Of a stretch of 64,000 nucleotides of DNA, positions 17,682 to 26,637 are shown in pieces. Numbering within the stretch: position 1 is the stretch's first letter; each line of letters opens with the position of its first letter. A program made the position numbers and the translations under genes. The notes under the pieces are model-generated. The model was not told the DNA's origin and ran no database searches. It was given only the letters and a program-made list of their open reading frames with translations. This DNA is from Bacillota bacterium. Lineage in GTDB: Bacteria > Bacillota > Clostridia > Lachnospirales > Lachnospiraceae. Location: the NCBI GenBank assembly GCA_023439125.1, contig JAEXOU010000005.1, forward strand, positions 496,001 through 560,000. The letters run 5' to 3'.

Positions 17682-18497
17682 TTAAAGCAACCCTATTTGT
17701 TTTAGAGTGTCCAAATTGTTTTTCTTTCGACGCTCTAACTCAATCAATGCTTCAGAATAAAGTTCTGGATCATTATATATTATGTCACGCCTTTGTGCTA
17801 AATGGACGACCATAGCATCATATAATAAATCATACTGTTCCTTCAAGGTTCCACCACATGTCCCTGCTTTTAATTCTTTCTGTAAATTATTTTGCTCCTT
17901 GTAAAGGCATGACATAAAATCATCGTGATTATTAGCCTGAATAAGTGCTAATTGATCGTTACGACACCATTTAATAGGCCCAGCACTATAAAATGCATCA
18001 ATACGAATATGTTTTCTATATTCTATATAGGAATCCAAATCTTTTACATTATTGTGAACCGGGAGAATTGCATTAATTGTATCTTTAAGAGCATAATTTA
18101 ACATATCAAGCATATTATCGTCATTGTATTCATAATCACGTATCCCATAATAAGTATGTAAGTATTCTTTCTGGTACGTTGCAAAATCACCGCTGTAGAA
18201 TAGAAGTTCCTTTTTTTCATACGAAAAAGTATAGACCGAAAAAATTCCACCACTTATTGTAAAGCATTTGTATTCTCTAGAAGCGGATTTTAGATTTTCA
18301 CACGCGACGAACTGTAACAATATTCCATTAATAAATCTCATAAACATACCGTACTTTGTATTGTAGATATACCAATCATTTTCTAAAGTTGCAGAAAAGG
18401 TATCTTTAAATCCTTTTTTTATGCTCAACTTCTTTATGGTCTCTTTTTTTTTGCTCATTTCTTCTATGCTCACTATTTTTATACTCATTTTTTGCAT
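17682..18497 (-). CDS. Hypothetical protein
   Basis: A 271-residue protein from the ATG at 18497 (GAGGATTTGAG upstream). The first ~30 residues are lysine-rich with alternating KKxS motifs and no signal peptide. The C-terminal third is charged and helical (NNLQKELKAG, EALIELERRKKNNLDTLKQ) with a GTCGG turn. I do not recognise the family. It sits behind the small membrane protein gene at 18611 on the same strand. Confidence 0.55.
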   Translation of the reverse strand: MQKMSIKIVSIEEMSKKKETIKKLSIKKGFKDTFSATLENDWYIYNTKYGMFMRFINGILLQFVACENLKSASREYKCFTISGGIFSVYTFSYEKKELLFYSGDFATYQKEYLHTYYGIRDYEYNDDNMLDMLNYALKDTINAILPVHNNVKDLDSYIEYRKHIRIDAFYSAGPIKWCRNDQLALIQANNHDDFMSCLYKEQNNLQKELKAGTCGGTLKEQYDLLYDAMVVHLAQRRDIIYNDPELYSEALIELERRKKNNLDTLKQIGLL

Positions 18498-18610
18498 CTC
18501 AAATCCTCGGCACTTGTCCAGCAGTGGTTGGTGTTTCTTAATGTGATAGGCTATTATTACATTCAATACATTATAGTACCATACATCATATCAATCTTAC
18601 TATGTACAAC

Positions 18611-18805
18611 TTATTCATCTTTGTACTTAAACCATAGATATATACCTAGACCTGGAATCATTGAAGTTAAGCCAAGAACAAAGAACCATCCGAATAGCGA
18701 TACACCATTATCGCCACCGTTTTTCGTAAGTCGGTATGCTGTTCCATATGATAAAAAGGTTTGTACAATTGATATAATTTGCCATAAAATAAATATCATT
18801 CTCAT
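18611..18805 (-). CDS. Small two-helix membrane protein
   Basis: A 64-residue protein with two hydrophobic segments (about 3-25 and 38-60) joined by a TKNGGDNG loop; the end LGIYLWFKYKDE resembles many small clostridial superinfection-like or PLDc_N-like membrane proteins, though the match is too short to name. The strong site TGGAGGATT fits a start at the second ATG (MIFILWQ, 2 codons downstream) as well as or better than the first. Confidence 0.55.
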   Translation of the reverse strand: MRMIFILWQIISIVQTFLSYGTAYRLTKNGGDNGVSLFGWFFVLGLTSMIPGLGIYLWFKYKDE

Positions 18806-18831
18806 AATCCTCCATAAAATTATTTATTGTG

Positions 18832-19029
18832 TTATTCTTCTTTTACAGGTAGATATACTTGAGACATCATTTTTATATCTGGTACTACTGGATCCTCTAC
18901 CTGTGGATCTAATATCACTCGCATTAATGCTATACAAAATTTCATTCCAACTTCCTCAGAAATAATTTCTCTTAGGTAAATATTTGAAACATCATATTTC
19001 TCTGATAAATTAATAGAAAAACAAGTCAT
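18832..19029 (-). CDS. Hypothetical protein, possibly a C-terminal fragment
   Basis: A 65-residue frame starting MTCFSINLSEKYDVS. The open frame continues 25 codons upstream of the ATG with plausible coding sequence (VKLDGKGIIKYGIWEEKKKQ), overlapping the end of the RCC1-like gene, and there is no good ribosome binding site before the ATG. It may therefore be the tail of a longer gene that has been cut, or be translated by coupling from the upstream gene. No family recognised. Confidence 0.4.
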   Translation of the reverse strand: MTCFSINLSEKYDVSNIYLREIISEEVGMKFCIALMRVILDPQVEDPVVPDIKMMSQVYLPVKEE

Positions 19030-19072
19030 TTGTTTCTTTTTTTCTTCCCATATTCCATATTTAATAATGCCT

Positions 19073-20086
19073 TTACCATCTAATTTTACTTGATTTACAA
19101 TAGTTGGTCATTGGTATCTTGCTGACTTTATTATCTTTTATAGCGTAGAAATAGTCATGTCCATCAAGAAGAATATCGTCCCATTCTGTATTCGATATCT
19201 CTCCATAATAATATTCGTACTTAAGTTCTTTGCCTTCATGAATTCTTTCTTTTTTCCAAAGATATACTTTATTATCTTTTGTAATAACGGCTCTTTGACC
19301 TCCAACCGCGTATACTTTGGCAGCGTTATTGATCTGTTCAACTTTTTGGGGTTGATAAAAGCTATCATCTGTTCTCATACTCTGATAAAGTTCATATACA
19401 TTGCCTTGTTCATCTAAAAAGAGAGCTGAGTACACAGAAACAACTATATCAGTAATTATATAGTTTTTAGAAACTTTATTAATAGAACTTTTAGTGTTTA
19501 TTATATCCCAGGTAGAGTATACTTCACCGTTTATGATAAAAAGAGATAAACCACTATCATTGATAGCTGCTTTCTTAACATTTTTGTAGTATTCCACTCT
19601 CTTCCATCCCTCAATAGGTTCGGTGTATTGGAAAGTAATCATTTTAGAATCACCGTCATGATAATATAGTTCTCCATTTTCTGTCACAATAAAAATAAGA
19701 TCGAAGGATTTAGTGGTATCACCACTAATCGCACCAGGTATCTTACCAATTACTTTACCTTCATATGTTGTTTTATCAAGATCAGTAATGATAGTACCAT
19801 CATTCTTAATTATTAATCTGCCATTCGGACATATGTAACGGATATTCGTCTGATTCGTCTTTCTCTCTTTTCCAGTCTGATCATACTCAATTAAATTTCC
19901 ATCTTTCGTTAGTCCAATTAGCTTATCGTCCCATAAGCATAAACTAGTGATATCCTCTGAGACTGTAAAGGTTACTACTTTTTTCTTATTTATATATCGA
20001 AAGATTATTATTACTGCAATCATACATATAACAATCGCTATGATATAGTATTTTCTATAAGCTTTATTGAGTATACGGTCTAACAT
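19073..20086 (-). CDS. Membrane-anchored RCC1-like beta-propeller protein
   Basis: A 337-residue protein starting after AGAGGTGATTCC. One N-terminal membrane segment (about 14-31) is followed by repeated units of the RCC1/regulator-of-chromosome-condensation kind, e.g. WDDKLIGLTKDGNLIEYD, FIVTENGELYYHDGD, ALFLDEQGNVYELY, AVITKDNKVYLWKK. Five to six weak repeats would give a small propeller outside the cell. In clostridia such proteins are common surface proteins of unknown role. It lies 70 nt after the GLUG-protein gene, probably in one transcript with it. Confidence 0.7.
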   Translation of the reverse strand: MLDRILNKAYRKYYIIAIVICMIAVIIIFRYINKKKVVTFTVSEDITSLCLWDDKLIGLTKDGNLIEYDQTGKERKTNQTNIRYICPNGRLIIKNDGTIITDLDKTTYEGKVIGKIPGAISGDTTKSFDLIFIVTENGELYYHDGDSKMITFQYTEPIEGWKRVEYYKNVKKAAINDSGLSLFIINGEVYSTWDIINTKSSINKVSKNYIITDIVVSVYSALFLDEQGNVYELYQSMRTDDSFYQPQKVEQINNAAKVYAVGGQRAVITKDNKVYLWKKERIHEGKELKYEYYYGEISNTEWDDILLDGHDYFYAIKDNKVSKIPMTNYCKSSKIRW

Positions 20087-20156
20087 GGAATCACCTCTAT
20101 AAAAATAATCTTGACTTATCTTCGAACGAGTTTATCGCCTTTCTATGTACCTAATG

Positions 20157-22427
20157 TTATTCTATCTTAAACGCTATTGTATTACTAACAGGTATAAAAT
20201 AATCACCAAACAATCCTTCCAAATAAACAATATATTCTCCCTTTTTCGTTGTATCGCATTTATATTCTAGATTATCTTGAACCTCCTGTTCAGCGATGCG
20301 ATGGCCATCGAGATAAACCACCCATTTCATATAATGATACTGTGAATTGTCAGAACCTTGAATAACATGTTCGTCATTCATTGTAAGTTGGATCAGATCC
20401 TTAATCACGTACTTACTTCGTTCACTTTCGCTCTTGGACAAAAAGTTAAATTCCTTACCATTTACTGTTACATTCGCAGTACATTGTTCTATGAATATAC
20501 CATCCTCATATCCAAACATAGAGCCAACATTCGAGCCTATTACACTCCCACTAACACTACAATTCTTAAAAACTCCACCTTGTACATTACCTACAAGGAC
20601 AGCTGATGTATGGATACCTGATATTTTTGCATCTTCAATCATAAGGTCAGATATTGTACAATCCTCTGCCAATCCAACGAAGCCAGTACAATAATTAGAA
20701 GAATGAATCGTCAAGCCAATTATCTTATGATGATTACCAATAATCTCACCTTTAAATGGATGACTGAGACCGTAATAAGTTGAATCCCATCCCACTGCTG
20801 CCCATTCATAAGTTGAAAGATCGATATCGTCGGTTAACTCAATAACAGCTTTTGCATTTATTGTATTGGCATAATAAACAGCAGTTGCTAACTCAGAGGC
20901 ATTGGATACTTTAAAATGACCGTCACTGGAATGTAAATAATCGAGATCCACCAGTTTTAAAATATCACCTGTTTCCTGGCCTTGAACCCAAGCGTTACCC
21001 ATAAGATTTTCTTGTGAGCGATCATGAGTTCCACCTTCTACGAGAACACGGTCAATCAGTTGATAGTATCCTTCTCCACAATATTTTGCAGTTACCGTAT
21101 GATTTTTTGAATCTATGGTAGATTTTAGGATCGTTGGTGTTCCATCATATTTCTTACTATATGCAATTGCCAAATCATTTTCACAGTTATATTTTAAGTA
21201 CTCTGGACGATAAACCAATGTGATTTTTCCATTCTTAATATCGAGATCGGATTTTATACGATATGCATCACCATATGTTCCCATTGGATATAACGAAAGT
21301 GTGCAGGAGGACTCCCCATATATATAATCGTCGTTTAATACGATATTGTTTTGATACTTAAAAGATAACTTGAGATATTTAACAGCATTCTGTTCATACG
21401 AAGAAAAGGTATAGGTTCGAGATTCTACGTTACCATTCTTCATCTGTATCTTTTTATTCCTTTTATATTCTTTCACATAATTCCAATCTTCTGGGACTAA
21501 AATTAGTTTTTGGCCACCTAAAGCAAGTGTCCGCTGTTGTCCATAAAGATAGATTTTATATGCCGCATCTCCAAGTGTCATTGTCATTTCATGACCATCC
21601 CAAGAGAATTTACATTCCATCGCTAGTTTGTCAGGATCATTTAAATCAACAGGTTCCTTGGTATCATCAACAAAACTTACTTCTATTAGCTCATTCGTAT
21701 ATAAGCTGTCTTTTACTACGTATTTGTCTGCAAATATGTTATCACCTTTTAGAAAACCTTTTAATTTATCGCTATCCATACGTAATAGATGAATCTCATC
21801 TGAATTGCGATATAAAGTCAGTTCATCTTTACTCGATCGGATGTAATATGGACTGATGTCACCAGAATAATAAAATTGAAACTCATGAATAAAATATACA
21901 TTTTCTAGCTTTTCAAATATCTCATCATCACCTGGCTCGGTATAACTATAAAAAGCTGTGTCGTTTGTAAATTCCCACCTCTTATCATATGAGTAACTTG
22001 ATAGATCACAATCAAACCAATTTCCAAGGAAGGCCTTTTGAAGCTTTGATTGACAATCATCTGCTTTTTTGCTCCCAGCACGATATGCTTTGATTCCATT
22101 AATCTGAATGCAGTCTGCATTGATAACTTTAATTGAAAGCTTGCAAACATAGGTGCCTGCCTGTCTTAATTTAATGGTATTGTTCACAATCTGATAATTA
22201 TAGGTCTCAAGATATGTACTCGTTTTCTTTGGAAATCCTATGAAATCACCAGAATGAAATTCACATACGAAACCATACTCATTCCCCCATATTCCCTCTA
22301 AATAATCTTTTGTAAGTGTTAACTTGTCGGTTGATGAAGTGTTCTGTTTATCAGAACTTGCTTCAACTTTTTCTGAATGTGTAAATAGAACTGTAAGGAA
22401 CATAACTACAAATAACCATTTACGCAT
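20157..22427 (-). CDS. Large secreted protein with a GLUG-repeat segment
   Basis: A 756-residue exported protein starting after GAGGGGAGAAG, with a signal peptide (hydrophobic to about residue 17, cleavage near KVEASSD). The first ~490 residues are unrecognised, rich in Tyr/Asp and beta-strand-like. Residues ~520-660 match GLUG-type repeats: GEIIGNHHKIIGLTI, TGFVGLAEDCTISDLMI, SAVLVGNVQGGVFKNCSVSG. The C-terminal ~90 residues look like an Ig-type domain (YHMKWVVYLDGHRIAEQEV). GLUG repeats occur in adhesins and IgA peptidase-like surface proteins. Expression is probably governed by the conserved leader RNA just upstream. Confidence 0.7.
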   Translation of the reverse strand: MRKWLFVVMFLTVLFTHSEKVEASSDKQNTSSTDKLTLTKDYLEGIWGNEYGFVCEFHSGDFIGFPKKTSTYLETYNYQIVNNTIKLRQAGTYVCKLSIKVINADCIQINGIKAYRAGSKKADDCQSKLQKAFLGNWFDCDLSSYSYDKRWEFTNDTAFYSYTEPGDDEIFEKLENVYFIHEFQFYYSGDISPYYIRSSKDELTLYRNSDEIHLLRMDSDKLKGFLKGDNIFADKYVVKDSLYTNELIEVSFVDDTKEPVDLNDPDKLAMECKFSWDGHEMTMTLGDAAYKIYLYGQQRTLALGGQKLILVPEDWNYVKEYKRNKKIQMKNGNVESRTYTFSSYEQNAVKYLKLSFKYQNNIVLNDDYIYGESSCTLSLYPMGTYGDAYRIKSDLDIKNGKITLVYRPEYLKYNCENDLAIAYSKKYDGTPTILKSTIDSKNHTVTAKYCGEGYYQLIDRVLVEGGTHDRSQENLMGNAWVQGQETGDILKLVDLDYLHSSDGHFKVSNASELATAVYYANTINAKAVIELTDDIDLSTYEWAAVGWDSTYYGLSHPFKGEIIGNHHKIIGLTIHSSNYCTGFVGLAEDCTISDLMIEDAKISGIHTSAVLVGNVQGGVFKNCSVSGSVIGSNVGSMFGYEDGIFIEQCTANVTVNGKEFNFLSKSESERSKYVIKDLIQLTMNDEHVIQGSDNSQYHYMKWVVYLDGHRIAEQEVQDNLEYKCDTTKKGEYIVYLEGLFGDYFIPVSNTIAFKIE

Positions 22428-22484
22428 ATAATCTTCTCCCCTCTTATTTTATCAGGTTAGTGTAAAGTCTAACTTTCTACCAAT

Positions 22485-22639
22485 AAAATAGCTGCAAAGT
22501 AAATATACTTTGCAGCCGAATGGTCATAAAATACAATTACTGTTTTCTTAGACTTCAAACTTTGCATCCTCATATTTCTATGAGCTTTCCGGATATTAAT
22601 TAAGTATTTTGTCTGATCATAGTGGTACTTGTTGAATAT
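22485..22639 (-). ncRNA. Conserved leader RNA with terminator-like hairpin (copy 1)
   Basis: Transcribed from the promoter at 22646-22675 towards the GLUG gene. It aligns with the leader at 32000-32163 over its whole length (about 170 nt). A hairpin CTCATA...TATGAG is followed by a long identical stretch (GAAGTCTAAGAAAACAG... GTATTTTATGACC) and by a strong hairpin, 11-bp stem GCTGCAAAGTA/TACTTTGCAGC at 22491-22516, followed by TATTTTATT. In this copy a 34-codon frame runs through it, but the second copy breaks that frame, so the conservation is at RNA level. No known riboswitch class was recognised. Confidence 0.6.
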
Positions 22640-22645
22640 AATTCT

Positions 22646-22675
22646 ATTATAGACTAATATGGCATTATTTGTCAA
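22646..22675 (-). promoter_or_regulatory. Consensus promoter for the GLUG-protein leader (shared block 2)
   Basis: TTGACA, 18-nt spacer ending TTAGTC, TATAAT on the minus strand; nearly identical to the blocks at 14767 and 32170. Confidence 0.85.
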
Positions 22676-22803
22676 TGATTTGCTACAATTTTTGACATTA
22701 CGATATTTCATCATCTTCGGTTATTCTTTACGCGCCTTAAAACTACTTCTGGAGTAATCAAGAACATCACGGATGTAATTAGCTATTCACAATCTTTCGC
22801 AAC

Positions 22804-22840
22804 AAAAAGGTACTAGGAATCATCTCCTAATACCTTTTTT
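22804..22840 (-). terminator. Terminator after the ankyrin lipoprotein gene
   Basis: Stem AAAAAAGGTAtTAGGA / TCCTAgTACCTTTTT on the minus strand with a 6-nt loop and flanking T residues. It is nearly symmetrical and may act in both directions. Confidence 0.75.
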
Positions 22841-22902
22841 GCCACAGCTTATATTGTTATCAAATTATATACAGCTTCTTTACTTTTTCTATTAGGATGA
22901 AT

Positions 22903-24201
22903 CTAATTCTTACTCAAGTTTTTAACATACCTAATAAACTCATCATAACTATCATAGGTATGTCCTCTATGTCTCATAGAGTTTGCATTATCAATTAATT
23001 CTTCTAAAGCCTCTTCAGATAAATAATATCCATGATTAATGTACAATTTTAGCATCTCGATATCACAGTTGATACTTAATATACTCATCTCTAATGCTTC
23101 TTCATGTTTTTCATCTTCAATGTCCATGCCATAAGAAATCGTTGCTTCATTTGCTAATAACCATTTTACGGCTTCATATGATTGTTCTTTTGTAGCAATA
23201 TACAATGCTGTTTGACCTGAATCATGATTATCAACTAGTAAAATATCGTTATCTTGAGAATTGATATTGACACCTTTCTCTTTCAGATAAATCATATTAT
23301 CTACGTTATCTCCATAAGCCGCCAACATTAATAAGGAAGAAGCATTACTGGTACGATAACTTAGGCTACACCACCATTCGTTATTAATTAAATATTCAAG
23401 TACTTCTGGATTACAATATGCGGCTGCATACTCAAGAATAGTCTTTTGATATTCATCCGTAAGTTTTCCATCTTTTAGATATTTCAACAGTTTCTTAGAA
23501 TCTCCAATAATTGCAGCTTCAAACCCGGTATCTAATCCTGTTTTGATATTATGATCCGACATATATGTAACTAAATAATGAAGTGATTTATAGTGATTAT
23601 TATTTTCCGCGATATCTTGGTGTGGGTATTTGTCAATTAAGTTATCGACTGTTTGCTTTGAAGGTTTTCCACCATACTGAATCAATAAATTCATCATTTC
23701 AATGAAATTTTTAGATTCATATATGCTTTGTGCTGCATAGTCGATAGCTGTCCATTCATTCACATAATCCTTGCAGTTAGGATCAGCACCATTTTCTAAC
23801 ATATACTTCGCTAAATCATATAAGTCATTCATAGCTGCATAAGTTAAGACGGAAACTCCATATTGAATTTTTGCATTAGGATCAGCACCTTTTTCCAGAA
23901 GATGTTTTGCAGTCTGACGATTTTGTCCTTCAAAGAGCGCAATTGCTACTGGATTGTCATACCTTCCATCTACTGCACTAGCAGATAATTGATTGATATT
24001 TGCTCCATCTTGTAACGCCTGGTCAATTGCTTCTATATCATCTCTTTGGATAGCCTCATAGAGTGCACGATCAGCCTCTTCATTACGAACATTCTTTTTA
24101 TCAGAATCTGAATTAAGAACATCTCCCAGTATCGAACACCCTGAAAAACTAGAAATTATGAATACCATGCAAACAATTATGAACTTACACTTTCTTGTTA
24201 T
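22903..24201 (-). CDS. Ankyrin-repeat lipoprotein with apparent ATA (or ATT) start
   Basis: About 430 residues. Ankyrin repeats cover most of the protein: DDIEAIDQALQDGANINQ, QTAKHLLEKGADPNAK, DLAKYMLENGADPNCKDY, and a further pair near ILEYAAAYCNPEVLEYL and GQTALYIATKEQSYEAVKWLL. The first ATG is at 24168, which would leave a signal peptide without its positive N-region. Reading upstream adds KITRKCKFIIVC, giving a textbook lipoprotein signal ending FSGC. The ribosome binding site GGAGG lies 9 nt before an ATA at 24201 and 3 nt before an ATT at 24207. The ATA overlaps the TAA of an upstream remnant. Probable membrane-anchored binding protein; partner unknown. Confidence 0.75.
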   Translation of the reverse strand: MTRKCKFIIVCMVFIISSFSGCSILGDVLNSDSDKKNVRNEEADRALYEAIQRDDIEAIDQALQDGANINQLSASAVDGRYDNPVAIALFEGQNRQTAKHLLEKGADPNAKIQYGVSVLTYAAMNDLYDLAKYMLENGADPNCKDYVNEWTAIDYAAQSIYESKNFIEMMNLLIQYGGKPSKQTVDNLIDKYPHQDIAENNNHYKSLHYLVTYMSDHNIKTGLDTGFEAAIIGDSKKLLKYLKDGKLTDEYQKTILEYAAAYCNPEVLEYLINNEWWCSLSYRTSNASSLLMLAAYGDNVDNMIYLKEKGVNINSQDNDILLVDNHDSGQTALYIATKEQSYEAVKWLLANEATISYGMDIEDEKHEEALEMSILSINCDIEMLKLYINHGYYLSEEALEELIDNANSMRHRGHTYDSYDEFIRYVKNLSKN

Positions 24202-24411
24202 CTTAATGCACCTCCTGCAACTTTAAATGCGCTATTGACAATATTATTAACTCCACTTGTTATTTCAGTTATCTTATGCTGCAGAAAAGTAGCAATTTGA
24301 GCCTTATATTCTTCTTTAAAAACCGATTTAAACGATGTACCAAAGTACTCTAACAACCTCTATATTTTGTTCCGCTGCCACACGGGCAAAGCTCACCATC
24401 TAAAATCTATA
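24199..24411 (-). pseudogene. Gene remnant with SEC-C-like cysteine motif and separate tail
   Basis: Two open pieces in different frames without start codons. The first reads DGELCPCGSGTKYRGC and stops at 24350; this matches the SEC-C zinc motif (CPCGSGxxYxxC) that ends SecA and many other proteins. The second, ending at the TAA at 24199, encodes about 50 residues (LEYFGTSFKSVFKEEYKAQ through ...VAGGALR). The shift between them and the missing start indicate decay of one or two genes. The ankyrin gene begins within the last codons. Confidence 0.55.
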
Positions 24412-24544
24412 TGTGTTTAATGGATTCATTTTTTCACCGCTTTCTTCCGAATTATAAATTTAAATTTGCCTATGTGCTAGGCTTTACATAATGGGAAGTT
24501 CATAGTTGGGGACAAAGGAGAAGCAACTGTCATACAATAGATAT

Positions 24545-24949
24545 TTATTTAATCCTTAACAATTCATACATATCTTGAATAGATATTGTACTCCCTTTCA
24601 AATTTGGCCATGCATCTATCCCATCATCAGTTTTTCTAGGAATAATGTGAATATGAAAATGAGGGACTGACTGTCCAGCACTAAAATCACTTGCATTAAG
24701 TAAATTAACCCCACTGTAACCGCATTTTTCTACACAATGATTAGATACAAATTTCACCGTTGTTATAAGATTTTGCAGTGTTTCAGTATTACAATCTAAT
24801 ATATTATTCACATGTTTTTTAGGGATAGCAATCATATGCCCATTAACATCTTCTGCTATATCTAAGAAAACACATGTAACATCATCTTCATATATTTTCA
24901 TACTTGGTAATTCACCTTTTACTATTTTGCAAAATATACAATCGTTCAT
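24545..24949 (-). CDS. HIT family protein
   Basis: A 134-residue histidine-triad nucleotide-binding protein starting after GGAGAGG. The CIFCKIVKGELPS N-terminus and the triad HFHIHIIPR (His-X-His-X-His) are clear, with the KKHVNNILD segment in between. HIT proteins hydrolyse or transfer nucleotides from AMP-linked substrates in the cytosol; the exact substrate is unknown. The gene is flanked by a 14-bp direct repeat (ATAATGGGAAGTTC at 24488 and 25040). Confidence 0.9.
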   Translation of the reverse strand: MNDCIFCKIVKGELPSMKIYEDDVTCVFLDIAEDVNGHMIAIPKKHVNNILDCNTETLQNLITTVKFVSNHCVEKCGYSGVNLLNASDFSAGQSVPHFHIHIIPRKTDDGIDAWPNLKGSTISIQDMYELLRIK

Positions 24950-25097
24950 TTCAACCTCTCCATAATCTGTCCTTTTTTATATATAATTATTCGACTACTT
25001 CGAAATTCTCACCACTTAAGCTATCCATCTTCTAATAAATATAATGGGAAGTTCGCGACAAATTCGACAAATTGTGATTTGTCAGTGTCCCACTAAC

Positions 25098-25682
25098 TCA
25101 AAAGATAGATGGTAGCCATGAAAGGCCGAACAGCAGTAGGCTTGCCGTCAGTGCAACTGCTGGTACCCAGGCTATTATCACGTAGTTGGTGTTCAGATCG
25201 TTGATAAACTGTAGCTTACTGATATGCCACAGGTTGTCCCGTTTCTCCAGTATGCCTGTTATCTTAATCGGGATGTGGAAACGCCAGCGATCCAGTCTGA
25301 TCCGTCCCCGCATTACGAAGTATAGGGCGCTGCCTGCCCGGCTGAGGGAGGTCCGTTCAACGTCCAGTGCCAACTGTCCCCAGTATTTCCAATCGCCTTG
25401 CAACAAGCGTTTGGCCCCTTCTCGACCGTGAAAGATTTCGCACGGATTGGTGCCCAGAATCAGAAGTTCTTCCGACAACATTGTTTCGTCGATACAAGCA
25501 TCAGCCTGTTCAGAGTCCCGCTTTTCGTAATATGCGTTTAACTGTCTCAGGGGACGCAGTGCGTCATCCCGCAGCTCTGCCGGAAGTGTCTCGCCGGTAA
25601 TCTCGCTGGGAGCGATCCGTTCCCGGCGGCCCTCCAGCCAGAGACGAAATAGAAGATAAATCAGAACCAGTAAAAAGAATAT
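25098..25682 (-). CDS. Membrane-anchored SnoaL/NTF2-like protein, GC-rich, apparent ATA start
   Basis: From ATG at 25481 only 127 residues are read, but the frame is open upstream to 25711 with clear coding sequence. An N-terminal membrane segment (FLLVLIYLLFRLWLEG) leads into a NTF2/SnoaL-like fold (LNAYYEKRDSEQADACIDE..., HGREGAKRLLQGDWKYWG, ...DNLWHISKLQFINDL) and a second membrane segment at the C-terminus. AGGAGG stands exactly 7 nt before an ATA at 25682; no ATG, GTG or TTG fits. Base composition is far more GC-rich than both neighbours, with codons such as CGG, CTG and GCC, which suggests recent acquisition. Function is unknown. Confidence 0.6.
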   Translation of the reverse strand: MFFLLVLIYLLFRLWLEGRRERIAPSEITGETLPAELRDDALRPLRQLNAYYEKRDSEQADACIDETMLSEELLILGTNPCEIFHGREGAKRLLQGDWKYWGQLALDVERTSLSRAGSALYFVMRGRIRLDRWRFHIPIKITGILEKRDNLWHISKLQFINDLNTNYVIIAWVPAVALTASLLLFGLSWLPSIF

Positions 25683-25803
25683 GAAAAGCCCTCCTGTGAT
25701 ATATTTATTTCATCGTTCATCATTCCCCTTTCCTGTTCTTAATAGTAGTATAATTCAAAAGTTAAATTACTTCGTCAAATTTGACTTCAGATTACGCTTA
25801 TTA

Positions 25804-26625
25804 TTAGCACTTACGCCCTATGTAAAGTGCGTGTCCACATGTTTCAATGATTGCAGGGTTGGTAGCTGTTCTATTTATTAGCTCAATCATCTTGTTAAAT
25901 AGAGCCTCATCTTTTTCTAATAACTCATATAATTTTTCTTCTTTATTATATCCAAAGCTTCTAATTGACCGTAAAAGAATTTGAGAGAAATTATGTTCTC
26001 TAAACAGCTTTTCTATTTCCTTTGACTCTGGATAATACCCCTCTTGAAATGCCACATTAGCATTATTGTGAAATTTTCCAGTTTCAAATACTTCAGATAA
26101 GTTGTACTCGTTGACTTGTTGAGGAAACTGGAAGGCACGGTTAACTATACCAACTGCGCCAGTCAAATAAGGGATAAAGCTCACAAATATAATTCCATGT
26201 GGTTTTAAAACTCTGTAGACTTCTGATACACATTTGTGTCGTTCATCACTGTCTAACAAATGATACATCGGCCCAAATAATATGATAACATCGAAGCTGT
26301 TGTTATTATAACAACTTAAATCGACAGCATTAACGACATCATAACTTTGAAGTGAGGGAAGGTTGTTTTCCATGACATATGCTTTTGCTTGTTCAAGTAA
26401 TCGTTCTGATAAATCAGCAAGCGTAACCTTATAACCTTGCTTCACAAGTTCAATAGAATACTTACCAGCTCCTCCACCTAAATCTAAGATACAATCTGAT
26501 TTGTTTAGATATCCAAGAATAATACTTTTGCAAATATCATATTCAAGACGCCCTTCTGCATTTTCTAGTCGATGCTGTTCGTCAAAAACAGAATAGTATG
26601 CTTTTATTTTTTCAAAATCAGTCAT
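25804..26625 (-). CDS. Class I SAM-dependent methyltransferase
   Basis: A 273-residue soluble methyltransferase. Motif I CILDLGGGAGKYSIEL binds S-adenosylmethionine, followed by acidic motif II VTLADLS, motif III FDVIILFGPMYHL and post-motif EVYRVLKPHGIIFVSF. The C-terminal ~100 residues form the substrate lid. Substrate unknown. It starts 12 nt after the nucleotidyltransferase-like gene, so the two form an operon; pairs of this type are often resistance-like modifying enzymes, but that is only a suggestion. Confidence 0.88.
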   Translation of the reverse strand: MTDFEKIKAYYSVFDEQHRLENAEGRLEYDICKSIILGYLNKSDCILDLGGGAGKYSIELVKQGYKVTLADLSERLLEQAKAYVMENNLPSLQSYDVVNAVDLSCYNNNSFDVIILFGPMYHLLDSDERHKCVSEVYRVLKPHGIIFVSFIPYLTGAVGIVNRAFQFPQQVNEYNLSEVFETGKFHNNANVAFQEGYYPESKEIEKLFREHNFSQILLRSIRSFGYNKEEKLYELLEKDEALFNKMIELINRTATNPAIIETCGHALYIGRKC

Positions 26626-26637
26626 ATAAGTAGCCTC

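Noticed and set aside
20434..20694. 86-codon plus-strand frame
   Set aside because: Antisense shadow of the GLUG-protein gene.
22469..22640. A 34-codon frame in leader copy 1 as a conserved peptide gene
   Set aside because: In copy 2 a 4-nt length change puts stops into the corresponding frame while RNA hairpins stay conserved.
24488..25053. 14-bp direct repeats (ATAATGGGAAGTTC) flanking the HIT gene as transposition footprints
   Set aside because: No inverted ends or mobility gene; two short AT-rich matches are not enough.
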